Assembly (NCBI GenBank): GCA_048405595.1
Contig: DBFJOT010000018.1
Span: 10,132 to 74,131, forward strand
DNA length: 64,000 bases
Source: Onthovivens sp048405595
Lineage (GTDB): Bacteria > Bacillota_I > Bacilli_A > RFN20 > CAG-826
Direction: 5' to 3'
The notes under the pieces were generated by a model. The model was not told the DNA's origin. It did no database searches and saw only the letters and a program-made list of their open reading frames with translations. Shown one piece after another: positions 1 to 7,978 of the stretch. The position numbers were made by a program, and so were the translations under genes. Numbering within the stretch: the first letter of the stretch is position 1; each line of letters opens with the position of its first letter.

Positions 1-252
1 TAACTTTAGTTCAATCCTAAATAATTCAAGAAAGACATTTCTTAACTCATAATCCTTACAACCTTTAAACTGGAAAATAAGTTTTTTAATAATGTCATCA
101 TATCTGTATAAAGCTAATGCATCATATCCATCAATTTTAAAGTGTTTAAAATATGGCATCATTTTATTTAAACACGTACTACATAATGGAGGATCAACAA
201 CGAAATAATGGAAACATTTTGGATTAAATTCTTTAAAACAAATCTTACAAAT
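1..252 (-). CDS. comFC: ComFC-like DNA-uptake protein, 3' part missing
   Basis: This is the N-terminal 84 codons of a ComFC/GntX-type protein cut by the window edge. Two CxxC pairs (Cys2/Cys5 and Cys24/Cys27 from the proposed start) form the N-terminal zinc ribbon. The stretch ALYRYDDIIKKLIFQFKG is the family's conserved segment ahead of the phosphoribosyltransferase fold. In the family it is a cytoplasmic protein needed for natural transformation and works with ComFA. It follows comFA directly and its frame overlaps the comFA stop. No ATG, GTG or TTG lies in a useful position. The likely start is an ATT at 252 that overlaps the comFA stop codon (sequence ATTTGTAA), which would give translational coupling. 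The start is therefore uncertain, while the identity is fairly clear from the zinc ribbon and the operon position. Confidence 0.72.
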   Translation of the reverse strand, partial: MCKICFKEFNPKCFHYFVVDPPLCSTCLNKMMPYFKHFKIDGYDALALYRYDDIIKKLIFQFKGCKDYELRNVFLELFRIELKL

Positions 253-1411
253 GTGAGTTTGAGAATTCGATTTCTTTGATAGACTTTTTAATTGCTTCAG
301 TTTCTTTTGTAGTGATGTAAATAACTTCTCCTTCTGTTGCTCCAATTACTCTTCCTACCCTTCCTGAAATTTGTATAAGACCTTCTTTTGTATAAATTTC
401 ATTTCCTGCGTTATAAATAATTACTTGTAAATTTTTAATCGTAACACCTCGTTCCAACACTGCTGTCGTTACTAGAAATTTATACTTACCTTCTTTAAAA
501 TCATCAATGATTTGACTGCGATTTAATTGCTTTGAGTGGACAAAATTGCCGCATTTTACAAATATTTTTAGCATTTTGAAGAGAATTTCGCATTCTGCAA
601 TAGTAGGAACAAATACCAAAACCGGTTTATCTTCCTTTATAAATCTCTCTAAATATTTGAGAGTTTTATAAGCCATTAAACTATTTAAAGTTCTACAAAC
701 TTTTGGAACTGGTATCGGTTTTTTATGATACCTTGTATAAAGTTCTATCAAGTTTTTACCTTTTGTTTTTCTATAATAATCAATCATTTCTTCAGTTGGA
801 GTTGCGCTCATCATGACATAATTTCCTTTAACACTACGTTTAAAAAGCGCGTTTAAAACAAAGTCTCCTTTAAACGGAAACGCATCAATTTCATCTAGAA
901 TTAATAGATCAAAATAAGATTCATAACGATAAAGTTGATGTGTTGTTAAACAAATTATATCGCCTACTAATTTATCAGTATGCCCACCATACACACTAAC
1001 AACTTTATACTTAGAAAAAGTATTTTTAAGGCGCATCGCTAATTCAATAACAACATCTCTTCTAGGTATTGCAAATCCAACTCTATAATTTTTCTGAAGA
1101 GCATAATCAATAACACCAAAAACTAATTCAGTTTTTCCAGCTCCACAAACCGCATAAATTAAGGTGTCTTCTTTTCTTTTAAAATATTCAATCGTCTTAG
1201 TTGAAATTTCTTTTTGCTCAGGACTTAATTCATATTTTAAAGTATAGGATCCTTTATACTTTCTTTCATAAATTAAATCATCCGCTGGCTCTCCAAAAAA
1301 AGTTATGCAACGCCTACAATAAGGATTACCATTAATAAAACCGACGTACTTTTGATCTTCGTTTCCACAAATCGGACACTTATAAATAAAAAATCCCCTT
1401 TCACTATACAC
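245..1411 (-). CDS. comFA: ComFA, competence DNA helicase/translocase
   Basis: ComFA is an ATP-driven superfamily 2 helicase that helps pull single-stranded DNA into the cytoplasm during transformation. An N-terminal zinc finger starts with CPICGN and has a second pair, CRRC. It is followed by Walker A (CGAGKTE), a DEID Walker B box, the SATP motif III, and a C-terminal helicase lobe ending in QISGRVGR. The frame is open up to 1537, but that would overlap rpiB by 83 bases and run through a terminator hairpin. I chose the GTG at 1411, which lies inside a conserved promoter-like element. An alternative is an ATT at 1387 preceded by AGGGGA at proper Shine-Dalgarno distance. comFC follows. The function call is strong and the start is weak. 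Confidence 0.88.
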   Translation of the reverse strand: MYSERGFFIYKCPICGNEDQKYVGFINGNPYCRRCITFFGEPADDLIYERKYKGSYTLKYELSPEQKEISTKTIEYFKRKEDTLIYAVCGAGKTELVFGVIDYALQKNYRVGFAIPRRDVVIELAMRLKNTFSKYKVVSVYGGHTDKLVGDIICLTTHQLYRYESYFDLLILDEIDAFPFKGDFVLNALFKRSVKGNYVMMSATPTEEMIDYYRKTKGKNLIELYTRYHKKPIPVPKVCRTLNSLMAYKTLKYLERFIKEDKPVLVFVPTIAECEILFKMLKIFVKCGNFVHSKQLNRSQIIDDFKEGKYKFLVTTAVLERGVTIKNLQVIIYNAGNEIYTKEGLIQISGRVGRVIGATEGEVIYITTKETEAIKKSIKEIEFSNSHL

Positions 1412-1430
1412 AAAACAGTGAAAGAAGGAT
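1383..1430 (-). terminator. Rho-independent terminator after rpiB
   Basis: On the minus strand CTTTCACT (1424-1417) pairs with AGTGAAAG (1405-1398), and the hairpin is followed by a T-rich tract (1394-1383). It would end transcription from the prfA-prmC-tsaC-rpiB operon before comFA. Its right arm is also part of the repeated competence-type element, so the two functions overlap. Confidence 0.55.
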
Positions 1431-1441
1431 TTTTTCAAAAA
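1397..1441 (-). promoter_or_regulatory. Bipartite competence-type promoter/operator, copy 1 (comFA)
   Basis: Minus-strand TTTTTGAAAAAA (1441-1430), 14 variable bases, then TTTTGTGTATAGTGAAAGG (1415-1397). The same two blocks with the same 14-base gap recur at 54772-54816 exactly, and at 36528-36572 with 25 of 31 positions kept. A TATAGT hexamer could be a -10 box. TTGAAA lies 24 bases upstream of it, too far for an ordinary sigma-A promoter. This suggests a special sigma factor or an activator. The role is inferred from repetition and from the genes downstream. Confidence 0.6.
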
Positions 1442-1454
1442 TAATTTATTTTTT

Positions 1455-1895
1455 TTATTTATTTTCTTCGTCGATGATCGTTTGAACACGTAATTCGTGT
1501 CTTCCACCTTCAAATTTAGCATTAATAAAGATGTCAATTCTTCTTAATACATCTTGAAGATCCATATACTTAGCACCAAAACTAATCATATTTGCGTTAT
1601 TGTGTTCTCTTAATAAATGAGAAACTTCATCATTGTATCCGATTCCACAACGTACACCTTTTACTTTATTTGCTGCGATAGAGATACCTTCTCCACTTGT
1701 GCAGACGACAATTCCTAAATCAGCTTCTTTTGAACTTACTTTTTGAGCCGCTAAAATTCCATGTTCTGCATAATTGCAACTATCTAAAGAATTTGTTCCA
1801 CAATCAATAACTTCAATGCCTTTATTTGTTAAATATTTAACAATTTCTTCTTTATATAAATATCCACCATGATCACATCCAATTGAAATACGCAT
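1455..1895 (-). CDS. rpiB: RpiB-family ribose-5-phosphate isomerase
   Basis: This 146-residue protein is of the RpiB/LacAB family, interconverting ribose 5-phosphate and ribulose 5-phosphate in the pentose phosphate pathway. The N-terminal phosphate-binding motif CDHGGY is present. The loop that usually reads CGTGxG is here CTSGEG, keeping the catalytic cysteine. It is followed by the conserved segment SIAANKVKGVRCGIGY. The length is normal. Its ATG overlaps the tsaC stop by one base, so it is the last gene of the prfA-prmC-tsaC-rpiB operon, as in Bacillus (ywlF). A hairpin terminator follows the stop. A LacA/LacB-type sugar specificity cannot be excluded from sequence alone. Confidence 0.88.
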   Translation of the reverse strand: MRISIGCDHGGYLYKEEIVKYLTNKGIEVIDCGTNSLDSCNYAEHGILAAQKVSSKEADLGIVVCTSGEGISIAANKVKGVRCGIGYNDEVSHLLREHNNANMISFGAKYMDLQDVLRRIDIFINAKFEGGRHELRVQTIIDEENK

Positions 1896-2494
1896 TAAAC
1901 TATCTCCTTTATTTTTTCTAAACTGATTGGCCCTTTTCTAATTAAAGAAATTTCTTCACCATCAATTTTTATAATAGTTGAAGCAAGTCCGTTTATACAT
2001 TCTCCTTCAACAATTGAAACATCGTCATCTTTAAAATATTCGTAAACAACTTTTGAATTTAAAGCAGGTGTTTCTCCTGATTTATTTGCGCTTGGTACAA
2101 GTAAAGGTGCACCAACTTTTGAAATCATTTTTAAAACAAATTCGTCGTCTGGTATTCTAACACCTACAAATCCAGTACCTAAATCAATAAAATGAGGTAC
2201 CTCTTTTTTAGTTTTTAGAATCAAAGTGATTGCTCCAGGCATAAAATGTTCAATAATTTTACGAGTTACATCATTAATTTCCACAAGATTCTCGAATTGA
2301 CTTATATCACTACACATTAATGTGAATGGTTTGTCTGGTGGTCTTTTTTTAATTTCAACTAGTCTTTCATAATTTGATTCCGAAGTCGCTTTTATCCCAA
2401 TTCCAAAAACCGTTTCAGTCGGAAAGATTAACGCTTTGTCTTCTTTTAAAATTTCAACGCACTCATCAATTTGAGCTTTATTTAAGAATTCCAT
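1895..2494 (-). CDS. tsaC: TsaC/YrdC threonylcarbamoyl-AMP synthase
   Basis: Makes threonylcarbamoyl-adenylate from threonine, bicarbonate and ATP, the first step of the t6A modification at position 37 of ANN-decoding tRNAs. The 199-residue protein is a single YrdC domain. It shows the PTETVFGIG entry motif, the basic KKRPPDKPF substrate-binding stretch and SANKSGETP. It is the short form, without the extra C-terminal Sua5 domain. It overlaps prmC by 17 bases upstream and rpiB by one base downstream. This gene sits downstream of prfA and prmC in many Firmicutes, which supports the call. Confidence 0.92.
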   Translation of the reverse strand: MEFLNKAQIDECVEILKEDKALIFPTETVFGIGIKATSESNYERLVEIKKRPPDKPFTLMCSDISQFENLVEINDVTRKIIEHFMPGAITLILKTKKEVPHFIDLGTGFVGVRIPDDEFVLKMISKVGAPLLVPSANKSGETPALNSKVVYEYFKDDDVSIVEGECINGLASTIIKIDGEEISLIRKGPISLEKIKEIV

Positions 2495-3359
2495 CTTTAT
2501 AGCCTTTCAAGATAATTAAATATCTATCTAAATTATAAATGTCTTGATAAAACTTGTATTGAATTTGCTCATCATCTTTAAAATATTTATTTATTAGTTC
2601 GGTGAGTCGTTCTTTTTGGTCATAGCCAATTTCAAAAGCCATCATGAATTTATCATCATTCATAAATTTCGAATGATTTTTGAAATAGTCTTCATAGAAA
2701 GTTACTCCACCCTCTGTCGTTATTGCATCGATTGGTTCGTACTTTTTCACTTTTTCTTCAATTTCGCTGTCGTCAGGAGCATATGGTGGGTTACTAATTA
2801 AAACATCAATCGGCTCATCTAATTCTCTTAAAGGAATTGATTTATCACCTTTTAAAAAATGAATATTAGCATTAAACTTTTTAGCGTTAATTTTCGCTAC
2901 GTCTAAACATCTATCGTGGATATCTGAAGCATAAACTTTTGATTCTTCAAAATATGCTTTCATATAAATTGCAATACAGCCACTTCCTGTACAACAATCA
3001 GCAATAAATTTATGTCTAATTTTATTATCTTGAATAACACTTTTAGCTAGTAAAACAAGGCCTTCTGTTTCAGGTCTAGGTATTAAAACTCTTTTATCAA
3101 CATAAAAATCAAAGTCTAAAAAAGGAGCAATATTTAATACATATTGAACAGGTTCTCCTGCTGTTATTCTCTTGAATTTATCGATGAAAAACGAATAATT
3201 TTTAATTTCTTTGTCGAAGTTTAAAACTAAGTCTGTATATGAATCAAACTCATTAGCAAAAATAAGGATTTGATAAATTTCACTATCTGAAATTTTTAAA
3301 TCCTTATTAGTAATTTCTTCTTTTGCTTTTAAGTAAACTTCCCTATTAGTTAGTTCCAT
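2478..3359 (-). CDS. prmC: PrmC release-factor glutamine methyltransferase
   Basis: Methylates the glutamine of the GGQ motif in peptide release factors using S-adenosylmethionine. An N-terminal helical release-factor-binding region of about 90 residues is followed by a Rossmann methyltransferase domain with a glycine-rich SAM motif (ADCCTGSGCIAIY) and the catalytic NPPY (ISNPPYAPD). The frame opens at 3392, but I chose the ATG at 3359 (MELTNREV, 293 residues). It gives a normal family length and overlaps prfA by only 14 bases. Its substrate RF1 is encoded immediately upstream, the usual arrangement. Confidence 0.92.
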   Translation of the reverse strand: MELTNREVYLKAKEEITNKDLKISDSEIYQILIFANEFDSYTDLVLNFDKEIKNYSFFIDKFKRITAGEPVQYVLNIAPFLDFDFYVDKRVLIPRPETEGLVLLAKSVIQDNKIRHKFIADCCTGSGCIAIYMKAYFEESKVYASDIHDRCLDVAKINAKKFNANIHFLKGDKSIPLRELDEPIDVLISNPPYAPDDSEIEEKVKKYEPIDAITTEGGVTFYEDYFKNHSKFMNDDKFMMAFEIGYDQKERLTELINKYFKDDEQIQYKFYQDIYNLDRYLIILKGYKDGILK

Positions 3360-4431
3360 CTTTGTGGCCTGCAATTTGTTGCTCTTGATCAAAGTTAATT
3401 AACGCATCAATGATTTGATCTAAATCACCATCCATTACTCTATCAAGTTGTAATAAAGTGAATCCGATTCTATGATCGGTAACTCTATTTTGTGGGTAGT
3501 TATAAGTTCTGATTTTTTCATTTCTATCACCACTACCGACTTTACTTCTATATTGAGCTTCAGTTGCTGCTTTTTTCTCTTCTTCAAGTTTCATAAGTTT
3601 ACTTGCTAACATTTGCATACAAATTTCGTGGTTTTGAATTTGGCTCTTTTCTGTTTGACAAGAAACAACAACACCTGTAGGAATGTGAGTAATTCTAACA
3701 GCAGATTCTGTTTTGTTAACGTTTTGTCCGCCTGCACCTTGTGATCTATATCTATCAACTCTTAAATCAGCTGGGTTAATGTTAATATCATTTGTTTCAA
3801 CTTGAGGCATAACAACTACAGTTGCTGTACTTGTATGAATTCTGCCATTTGCTTCAGTACGTGGGACTCTTTGAACACGGTGAACACCGCTTTCAAATTT
3901 TAATCTAGAATAAGCATCGTCACCACTAACAACAAATTGAACATAAGAATATCCGCCAACACCAGTAGGAGATTCGTCAACAACTTTGACTTTCCATCCT
4001 TTCGTTTCGCAATATCTTATATACATTCTAAATAAATCACCTGCGAAAATATTAGCTTCGTCTCCTCCAACAGCTCCTTTGATTTCGAAAATAATATCTT
4101 TGCCATCATTAGGATCCTTTGGAATAAGTAAGATTCTTAACTCTTCTTCAATTTCGACTAAAAGTTGTTCGTTTCTTTTAAGCTCTTCTTTACCCATTTG
4201 AGCAATATCAGGATCTGCATCTCCACACATTAAAAGAGCGTCACTCTTATTTGTGTTTGCATATTCCCATTCATTAAACTTTTCAACTATTGGTTCAAGT
4301 ACACTTCTTTCTTTACTTAATTTCTTGAACTCTCTCATGTCACTGCTTGTTTCTGGAAGCATTAATAACTCATCAATTTCCTTTAATCTTTTGTCACTTG
4401 CTACCAATCTATCATGCATGTTTTTATCCAT
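3346..4431 (-). CDS. prfA: Peptide chain release factor 1
   Basis: RF1 ends translation at UAA and UAG. The 361-residue length is typical. The catalytic GGQ lies in RSQGAGGQNVNKTESAVR. The stop-recognition tripeptide of the PxT type reads PRT in RVPRTEANGRIHTSTATV. The start is supported by GAGG ten bases upstream of the ATG. It is the first gene of a minus-strand operon with prmC, tsaC and rpiB, divergent from dnaX. UAA is the usual stop in this window, with some UAG, so RF1 carries most of the termination load. Confidence 0.96.
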   Translation of the reverse strand: MDKNMHDRLVASDKRLKEIDELLMLPETSSDMREFKKLSKERSVLEPIVEKFNEWEYANTNKSDALLMCGDADPDIAQMGKEELKRNEQLLVEIEEELRILLIPKDPNDGKDIIFEIKGAVGGDEANIFAGDLFRMYIRYCETKGWKVKVVDESPTGVGGYSYVQFVVSGDDAYSRLKFESGVHRVQRVPRTEANGRIHTSTATVVVMPQVETNDININPADLRVDRYRSQGAGGQNVNKTESAVRITHIPTGVVVSCQTEKSQIQNHEICMQMLASKLMKLEEEKKAATEAQYRSKVGSGDRNEKIRTYNYPQNRVTDHRIGFTLLQLDRVMDGDLDQIIDALINFDQEQQIAGHKDGTN

Positions 4432-4643
4432 AAAATTTAAACCTCTTCAATCGCTAGAAATTATAACAAAAAATTAATATAACTTTAATAGCAAATACTC
4501 ACATATTTTTAAGACTAGAAAATGCATAAATCATAATAGAAATTACTATTTTTATGCTAAAAACCGCCTAAAAACCTACTATTTTTGATTTTTAATAGCT
4601 TTTTCATTGATTTTTTTGCATGTTCAATAAACAAATAGTTTTC

Positions 4644-4672
4644 TTTATAAGAAAGCATCTTTCGTGTATAAT
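4644..4672 (+). promoter_or_regulatory. Promoter of the dnaX operon
   Basis: A TATAAT -10 box (4667-4672) lies 17 bases after TTTATA (4644-4649), a weak -35 box. The predicted start point is only about five bases before the dnaX ATG, so the mRNA may be nearly leaderless. The rest of the 250-base gap between prfA and dnaX shows nothing else I can support. Confidence 0.5.
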
Positions 4673-4684
4673 AGGTACGTATAT

Positions 4685-6418
4685 ATGTCGTACTTAGCAC
4701 TTTATAGAAAATACAGAAGTAAAAATTTTGATGAATTAGTTGGCCAAGATGCCATTAAAAGAACTTTAACAAATGCTTTAATAAGTGGAAAAATTTCTCA
4801 TGCTTATTTATTTAGCGGACCTCGTGGAACAGGTAAAACGAGTGTCGCAAGACTATTTGCTAAAGCTTTAAATTGTGAAGAAGGTTATGGTCACATTTGT
4901 AATGAATGTAGTAACTGCATTGCAATTAATGAAGGTAGTCACCCAGATATTATCGAAATTGACGCTGCAAGTAACAGCGGCGTTGAAGAAGTTAGAACAC
5001 TTATCGAACAAGTTAAATATGGACCTATTAAAGGTAAGAAAAAAGTATATATTATCGACGAAGTCCATATGATGACAAACAGTGCTTTTAATGCACTTTT
5101 AAAAACATTAGAAGAACCACCAGAATATTGTGTATTCATTCTTTGTACAACAGAGCCTTATAAGCTTTTACCTACTATTTTAAGTAGATGCCAAAGATAT
5201 GAATTCAAAAAAATTAGCGATGAAGATTTAAAGAAACTTCTTGTTAGAGTTTTACTCGCTGAACACGTCACTTGTAGCGAGGGCGCTTTAAAACTTATCA
5301 TTGAACTTTCTAATGGTGGTGCTAGAGATTCACTTTCTCTTCTCGATCAAATTATTTCATATTGTGGTAACTCAATCGATGAACCTTCCATTATTAAAAT
5401 GTTTGGTTTAACTACTGCTCAAGAAAAAATTGATTTATTAAAAGCAATAAAAGCTCAAAACACTTTAGAAGTTTTAACCACAAATGAATCATTTATTAAT
5501 AGACATGTTGATTTATCTAGATTTGTTAATGAATTACTTTTCTTATTAAAAGATTCACTTGTTTATAGTAAAACTCGTAGCAAGGATTTAATTACAAACA
5601 GCAAAGAAGAAGACGCTAAACAAATTATGCTCAATTTTAGCGATGACGAGCTTACTTTTTACATCGATAACTTAATTAAATGTCAAAATGAATTTAAGAC
5701 AGCAAATAACCCAGCTTTCCTCTTTGAGATTTATTTATTAAAACTTATTAAAGGTGAAAATGGTACTTTGCCAAATAAAAACGGGATTATTTCTCGTCCA
5801 CAAGTTAAAAAAGAAGCACCTCAACCTCAAGTTATAAATAAAATTGAGTCACCTGTTGAAGAAACTAAAAAAGTCGTCGAGGAAACTCCATCATCTAAAG
5901 TCACACAGGAAAAAGAAGAAACTTCATTTAAACAAGAACCACTTCCTGTTGTTCCTGAAGTCGCATTCAAAATTTCTAAATCAAGTTTATCTTTATCACC
6001 TTTAAAAGTTGAAGGCGATTCTAATAAAATTGATTTACAACGTATTTTAGAGCTAACAATTATCGCAAATAAAGTTGAAAGAATGTCGCTCATAGAAAGA
6101 TGGCAACAATTAAATACTTTACTCGACGATCCAGAACAAGGTCCTTACGCTTCTTTACTTTTAGAGAGTAAGCCATATATCTTAACTCAATATAATTTGA
6201 TTTTATTATGTGATTTAAAAATGCCTGCTATTAAAATCAACATTATCGAGAATCAAGAAAATATTGTTAAATTAGTTAAAAAATTATTAGGTCGTAAAGT
6301 TTGTGTTTATGCACTTAATAGAGATGATTCTACTCAACTTATGAAAACGTATCGTAATTTAGAAGAATTAAGACAACTTCCTAAAAAAGATACAATCGAA
6401 GATAAAAAACTATTTTAA
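4685..6418 (+). CDS. dnaX: DNA polymerase III subunits gamma/tau
   Basis: DnaX is the AAA+ motor of the clamp loader that places the beta sliding clamp on DNA. From the chosen start (MSYLALYRKYR) Walker A GPRGTGKT is at 45-52. The zinc-binding cysteines are at 64, 72, 75 and 78, and the DEVH Walker B at 125-128. LSRCQRYEF carries the sensor/arginine-finger SRC motif. After about residue 370 a linker rich in Pro, Glu and Lys leads to a tau-type C-terminal domain that should bind the polymerase. The frame opens at 4664, but MSYLALYRKYR is the normal family N-terminus. It leads an operon with yaaK and recR, the conserved Firmicutes order. Confidence 0.96.
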   Translation: MSYLALYRKYRSKNFDELVGQDAIKRTLTNALISGKISHAYLFSGPRGTGKTSVARLFAKALNCEEGYGHICNECSNCIAINEGSHPDIIEIDAASNSGVEEVRTLIEQVKYGPIKGKKKVYIIDEVHMMTNSAFNALLKTLEEPPEYCVFILCTTEPYKLLPTILSRCQRYEFKKISDEDLKKLLVRVLLAEHVTCSEGALKLIIELSNGGARDSLSLLDQIISYCGNSIDEPSIIKMFGLTTAQEKIDLLKAIKAQNTLEVLTTNESFINRHVDLSRFVNELLFLLKDSLVYSKTRSKDLITNSKEEDAKQIMLNFSDDELTFYIDNLIKCQNEFKTANNPAFLFEIYLLKLIKGENGTLPNKNGIISRPQVKKEAPQPQVINKIESPVEETKKVVEETPSSKVTQEKEETSFKQEPLPVVPEVAFKISKSSLSLSPLKVEGDSNKIDLQRILELTIIANKVERMSLIERWQQLNTLLDDPEQGPYASLLLESKPYILTQYNLILLCDLKMPAIKINIIENQENIVKLVKKLLGRKVCVYALNRDDSTQLMKTYRNLEELRQLPKKDTIEDKKLF

Positions 6419-6432
6419 GGAGATTAATTTTT

Positions 6433-6738
6433 ATGAATATGCAACAAATGGTTCAAGCAATGAACAAAATGCAAAGACAATATGAAAAAGAAAGAAAAGT
6501 TCTTGATGAAAAAGAATTCAAATATGTCGCTAATGGCGCTGTTGAAGTCGTTTTAAAAGGTGACAACACACTTTCAAGCATCACATTTGTCGATCCAGAA
6601 ATTTTAAAAGAAGATCCAGAAATGGTCCAAGACATGATTAAGTTAGCTTTTGATGGCGCCAAAGATCTTCTCGATAAAGCCGAAGAAGAATTAGCAAACA
6701 AATTCCAAAAAAGTGCTATGGGAGGACTTCCATTTTAA
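6433..6738 (+). CDS. yaaK: YbaB/EbfC nucleoid-associated protein
   Basis: A small DNA-binding protein of 101 residues, acting as a dimer that coats DNA and lies between dnaX and recR in most bacteria. It starts with the glutamine- and methionine-rich helix typical of the family (MNMQQMVQAMNKMQRQYEK). A short beta region follows, then a C-terminal helix ending in the usual GGLPF-like tail. AAGGAG, overlapping the end of dnaX, is its ribosome binding site. The stop overlaps the recR start by one base (TAATG), so the two are translationally coupled. Confidence 0.93.
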   Translation: MNMQQMVQAMNKMQRQYEKERKVLDEKEFKYVANGAVEVVLKGDNTLSSITFVDPEILKEDPEMVQDMIKLAFDGAKDLLDKAEEELANKFQKSAMGGLPF

Positions 6739-7337
6739 TGAAAGAATTGGAAGCCATTGAAAAACTTACCGATTCATTCACACTTTTTCCTTCAATCGGA
6801 GAAAAAACAGCTGAGCGTATGGCATACGCTCTTTTAGATATGTCTACAGAAAATGTAGACAGATTAATTGCTTCAATTAAAAACGTAAAAGATAAAATTC
6901 ATCCATGTCCAATTTGTGGCTTATTAACCGAAGATGATGTCTGTTCGATTTGTTCTGATTCTTCTAGAGATAAATCAATATGTATGGTCATTGAAAATAG
7001 TAAAGATGCTATCGCTTTTGAAAACACCAAAACATACAATGGAATTTATCATGTTTTAAATGGAGTTATTGCCCCAAGCAAAAATATCGGTCCTGAAAAT
7101 TTAACTATCAATAAACTTTTAGAAAGAATTAAAGAAGGAAATATTAAGGAATTAATTATTTCAACAAGCGGCACAATCGAAGGCGAAACCACTGCTCTTT
7201 ACATCAATAAAATTTTAGAAAATACCAATATTAAAATTTCTAGAATTGCGTGTGGCATTCCAATCGGAGCAAATTTAGACTATTTAGATACACTGACTTT
7301 AGATCGAGCTTTGAAAGGCAGAACTAAATTAAAATAA
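6738..7337 (+). CDS. recR: Recombination mediator RecR
   Basis: RecR works with RecF and RecO to load RecA on gapped DNA. The 199-residue protein has the expected order: an N-terminal helix-hairpin-helix (FPSIGEKTAERMA), a C4 zinc finger (CPICGLLTEDDVCSIC), a Toprim domain (VIENSKDAIAFE), and a C-terminal segment with GIPIGANLDYLDTLTLDRAL. The start overlaps the yaaK stop. A good Shine-Dalgarno for tmk follows after 14 bases, so the operon continues. Confidence 0.96.
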   Translation: MKELEAIEKLTDSFTLFPSIGEKTAERMAYALLDMSTENVDRLIASIKNVKDKIHPCPICGLLTEDDVCSICSDSSRDKSICMVIENSKDAIAFENTKTYNGIYHVLNGVIAPSKNIGPENLTINKLLERIKEGNIKELIISTSGTIEGETTALYINKILENTNIKISRIACGIPIGANLDYLDTLTLDRALKGRTKLK

Positions 7338-7351
7338 CGGAGGATTACACT

Positions 7352-7978
7352 ATGTTTATTACATTCGAAGGTCCAGATGGAAGCGGAAAATCAACAATTA
7401 TCAAATCACTTTATGAGCAATTAACCGCTGAAGGTTATGATATTTTACTTACAAGAGAACCTGGTGGAACCCCTATTTCAGAACAAATTAGAAATGTTAT
7501 TTTAGATAATAACAACACTGCATTAGATCCTAGAACCGAAGCTTTACTTTATGCTGCAAGTAGACGCCAACATCTCGTCGAAAAAATTTGGCCAGCATTA
7601 AAAGAAGGTAAAATTGTTCTTTGTGATCGTTATTTAGATTCATCTTTAGCTTATCAAGGCGGAGCTAGAAATCTCGGAATCAATAATATTTTAGATATCA
7701 ATTTATTTGCTACCGAAAATACTTATCCAGATTTAACAATTTTCTTTGATGTAGCTCCTGAAATTGGATTATCAAGATTAAGTCACGATAAAAAGCGTGT
7801 CGCTGATAGACTTGACAACGAAAGTGAAAATTTTCACCATGTCGTTTACGAAACTTTCTTAAAAATTTGTGATAAATATAAAGATAGAATCGTTAAAATC
7901 GATGCATCTAAATCAATTGAAGAAGTTAAAAAGGAAGCTTATATAGCAGTTAAAGAAAAACTTAATGGAGTACATTAA
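7352..7978 (+). CDS. tmk: Thymidylate kinase
   Basis: Phosphorylates dTMP to dTDP for DNA synthesis. The P-loop FEGPDGSGKST is at the N-terminus. The substrate motif TREPGGTPISEQIR and the DRY-containing CDRYLDSSLAYQG follow. The arginine-rich lid around KKRVADRLDNE is clear. The length of 208 residues is normal. AACGGAGG provides a strong ribosome binding site. The end overlaps holB by 14 bases, so the two are likely coupled, as in other Firmicutes where tmk, holB and ricT are adjacent. Confidence 0.97.
   Translation: MFITFEGPDGSGKSTIIKSLYEQLTAEGYDILLTREPGGTPISEQIRNVILDNNNTALDPRTEALLYAASRRQHLVEKIWPALKEGKIVLCDRYLDSSLAYQGGARNLGINNILDINLFATENTYPDLTIFFDVAPEIGLSRLSHDKKRVADRLDNESENFHHVVYETFLKICDKYKDRIVKIDASKSIEEVKKEAYIAVKEKLNGVH

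Noticed and set aside
1412..1537. comFA starting at the upstream ATG at 1537
   Set aside because: It would run through rpiB coding sequence and a terminator hairpin, and the extra residues are low-complexity translations of these.
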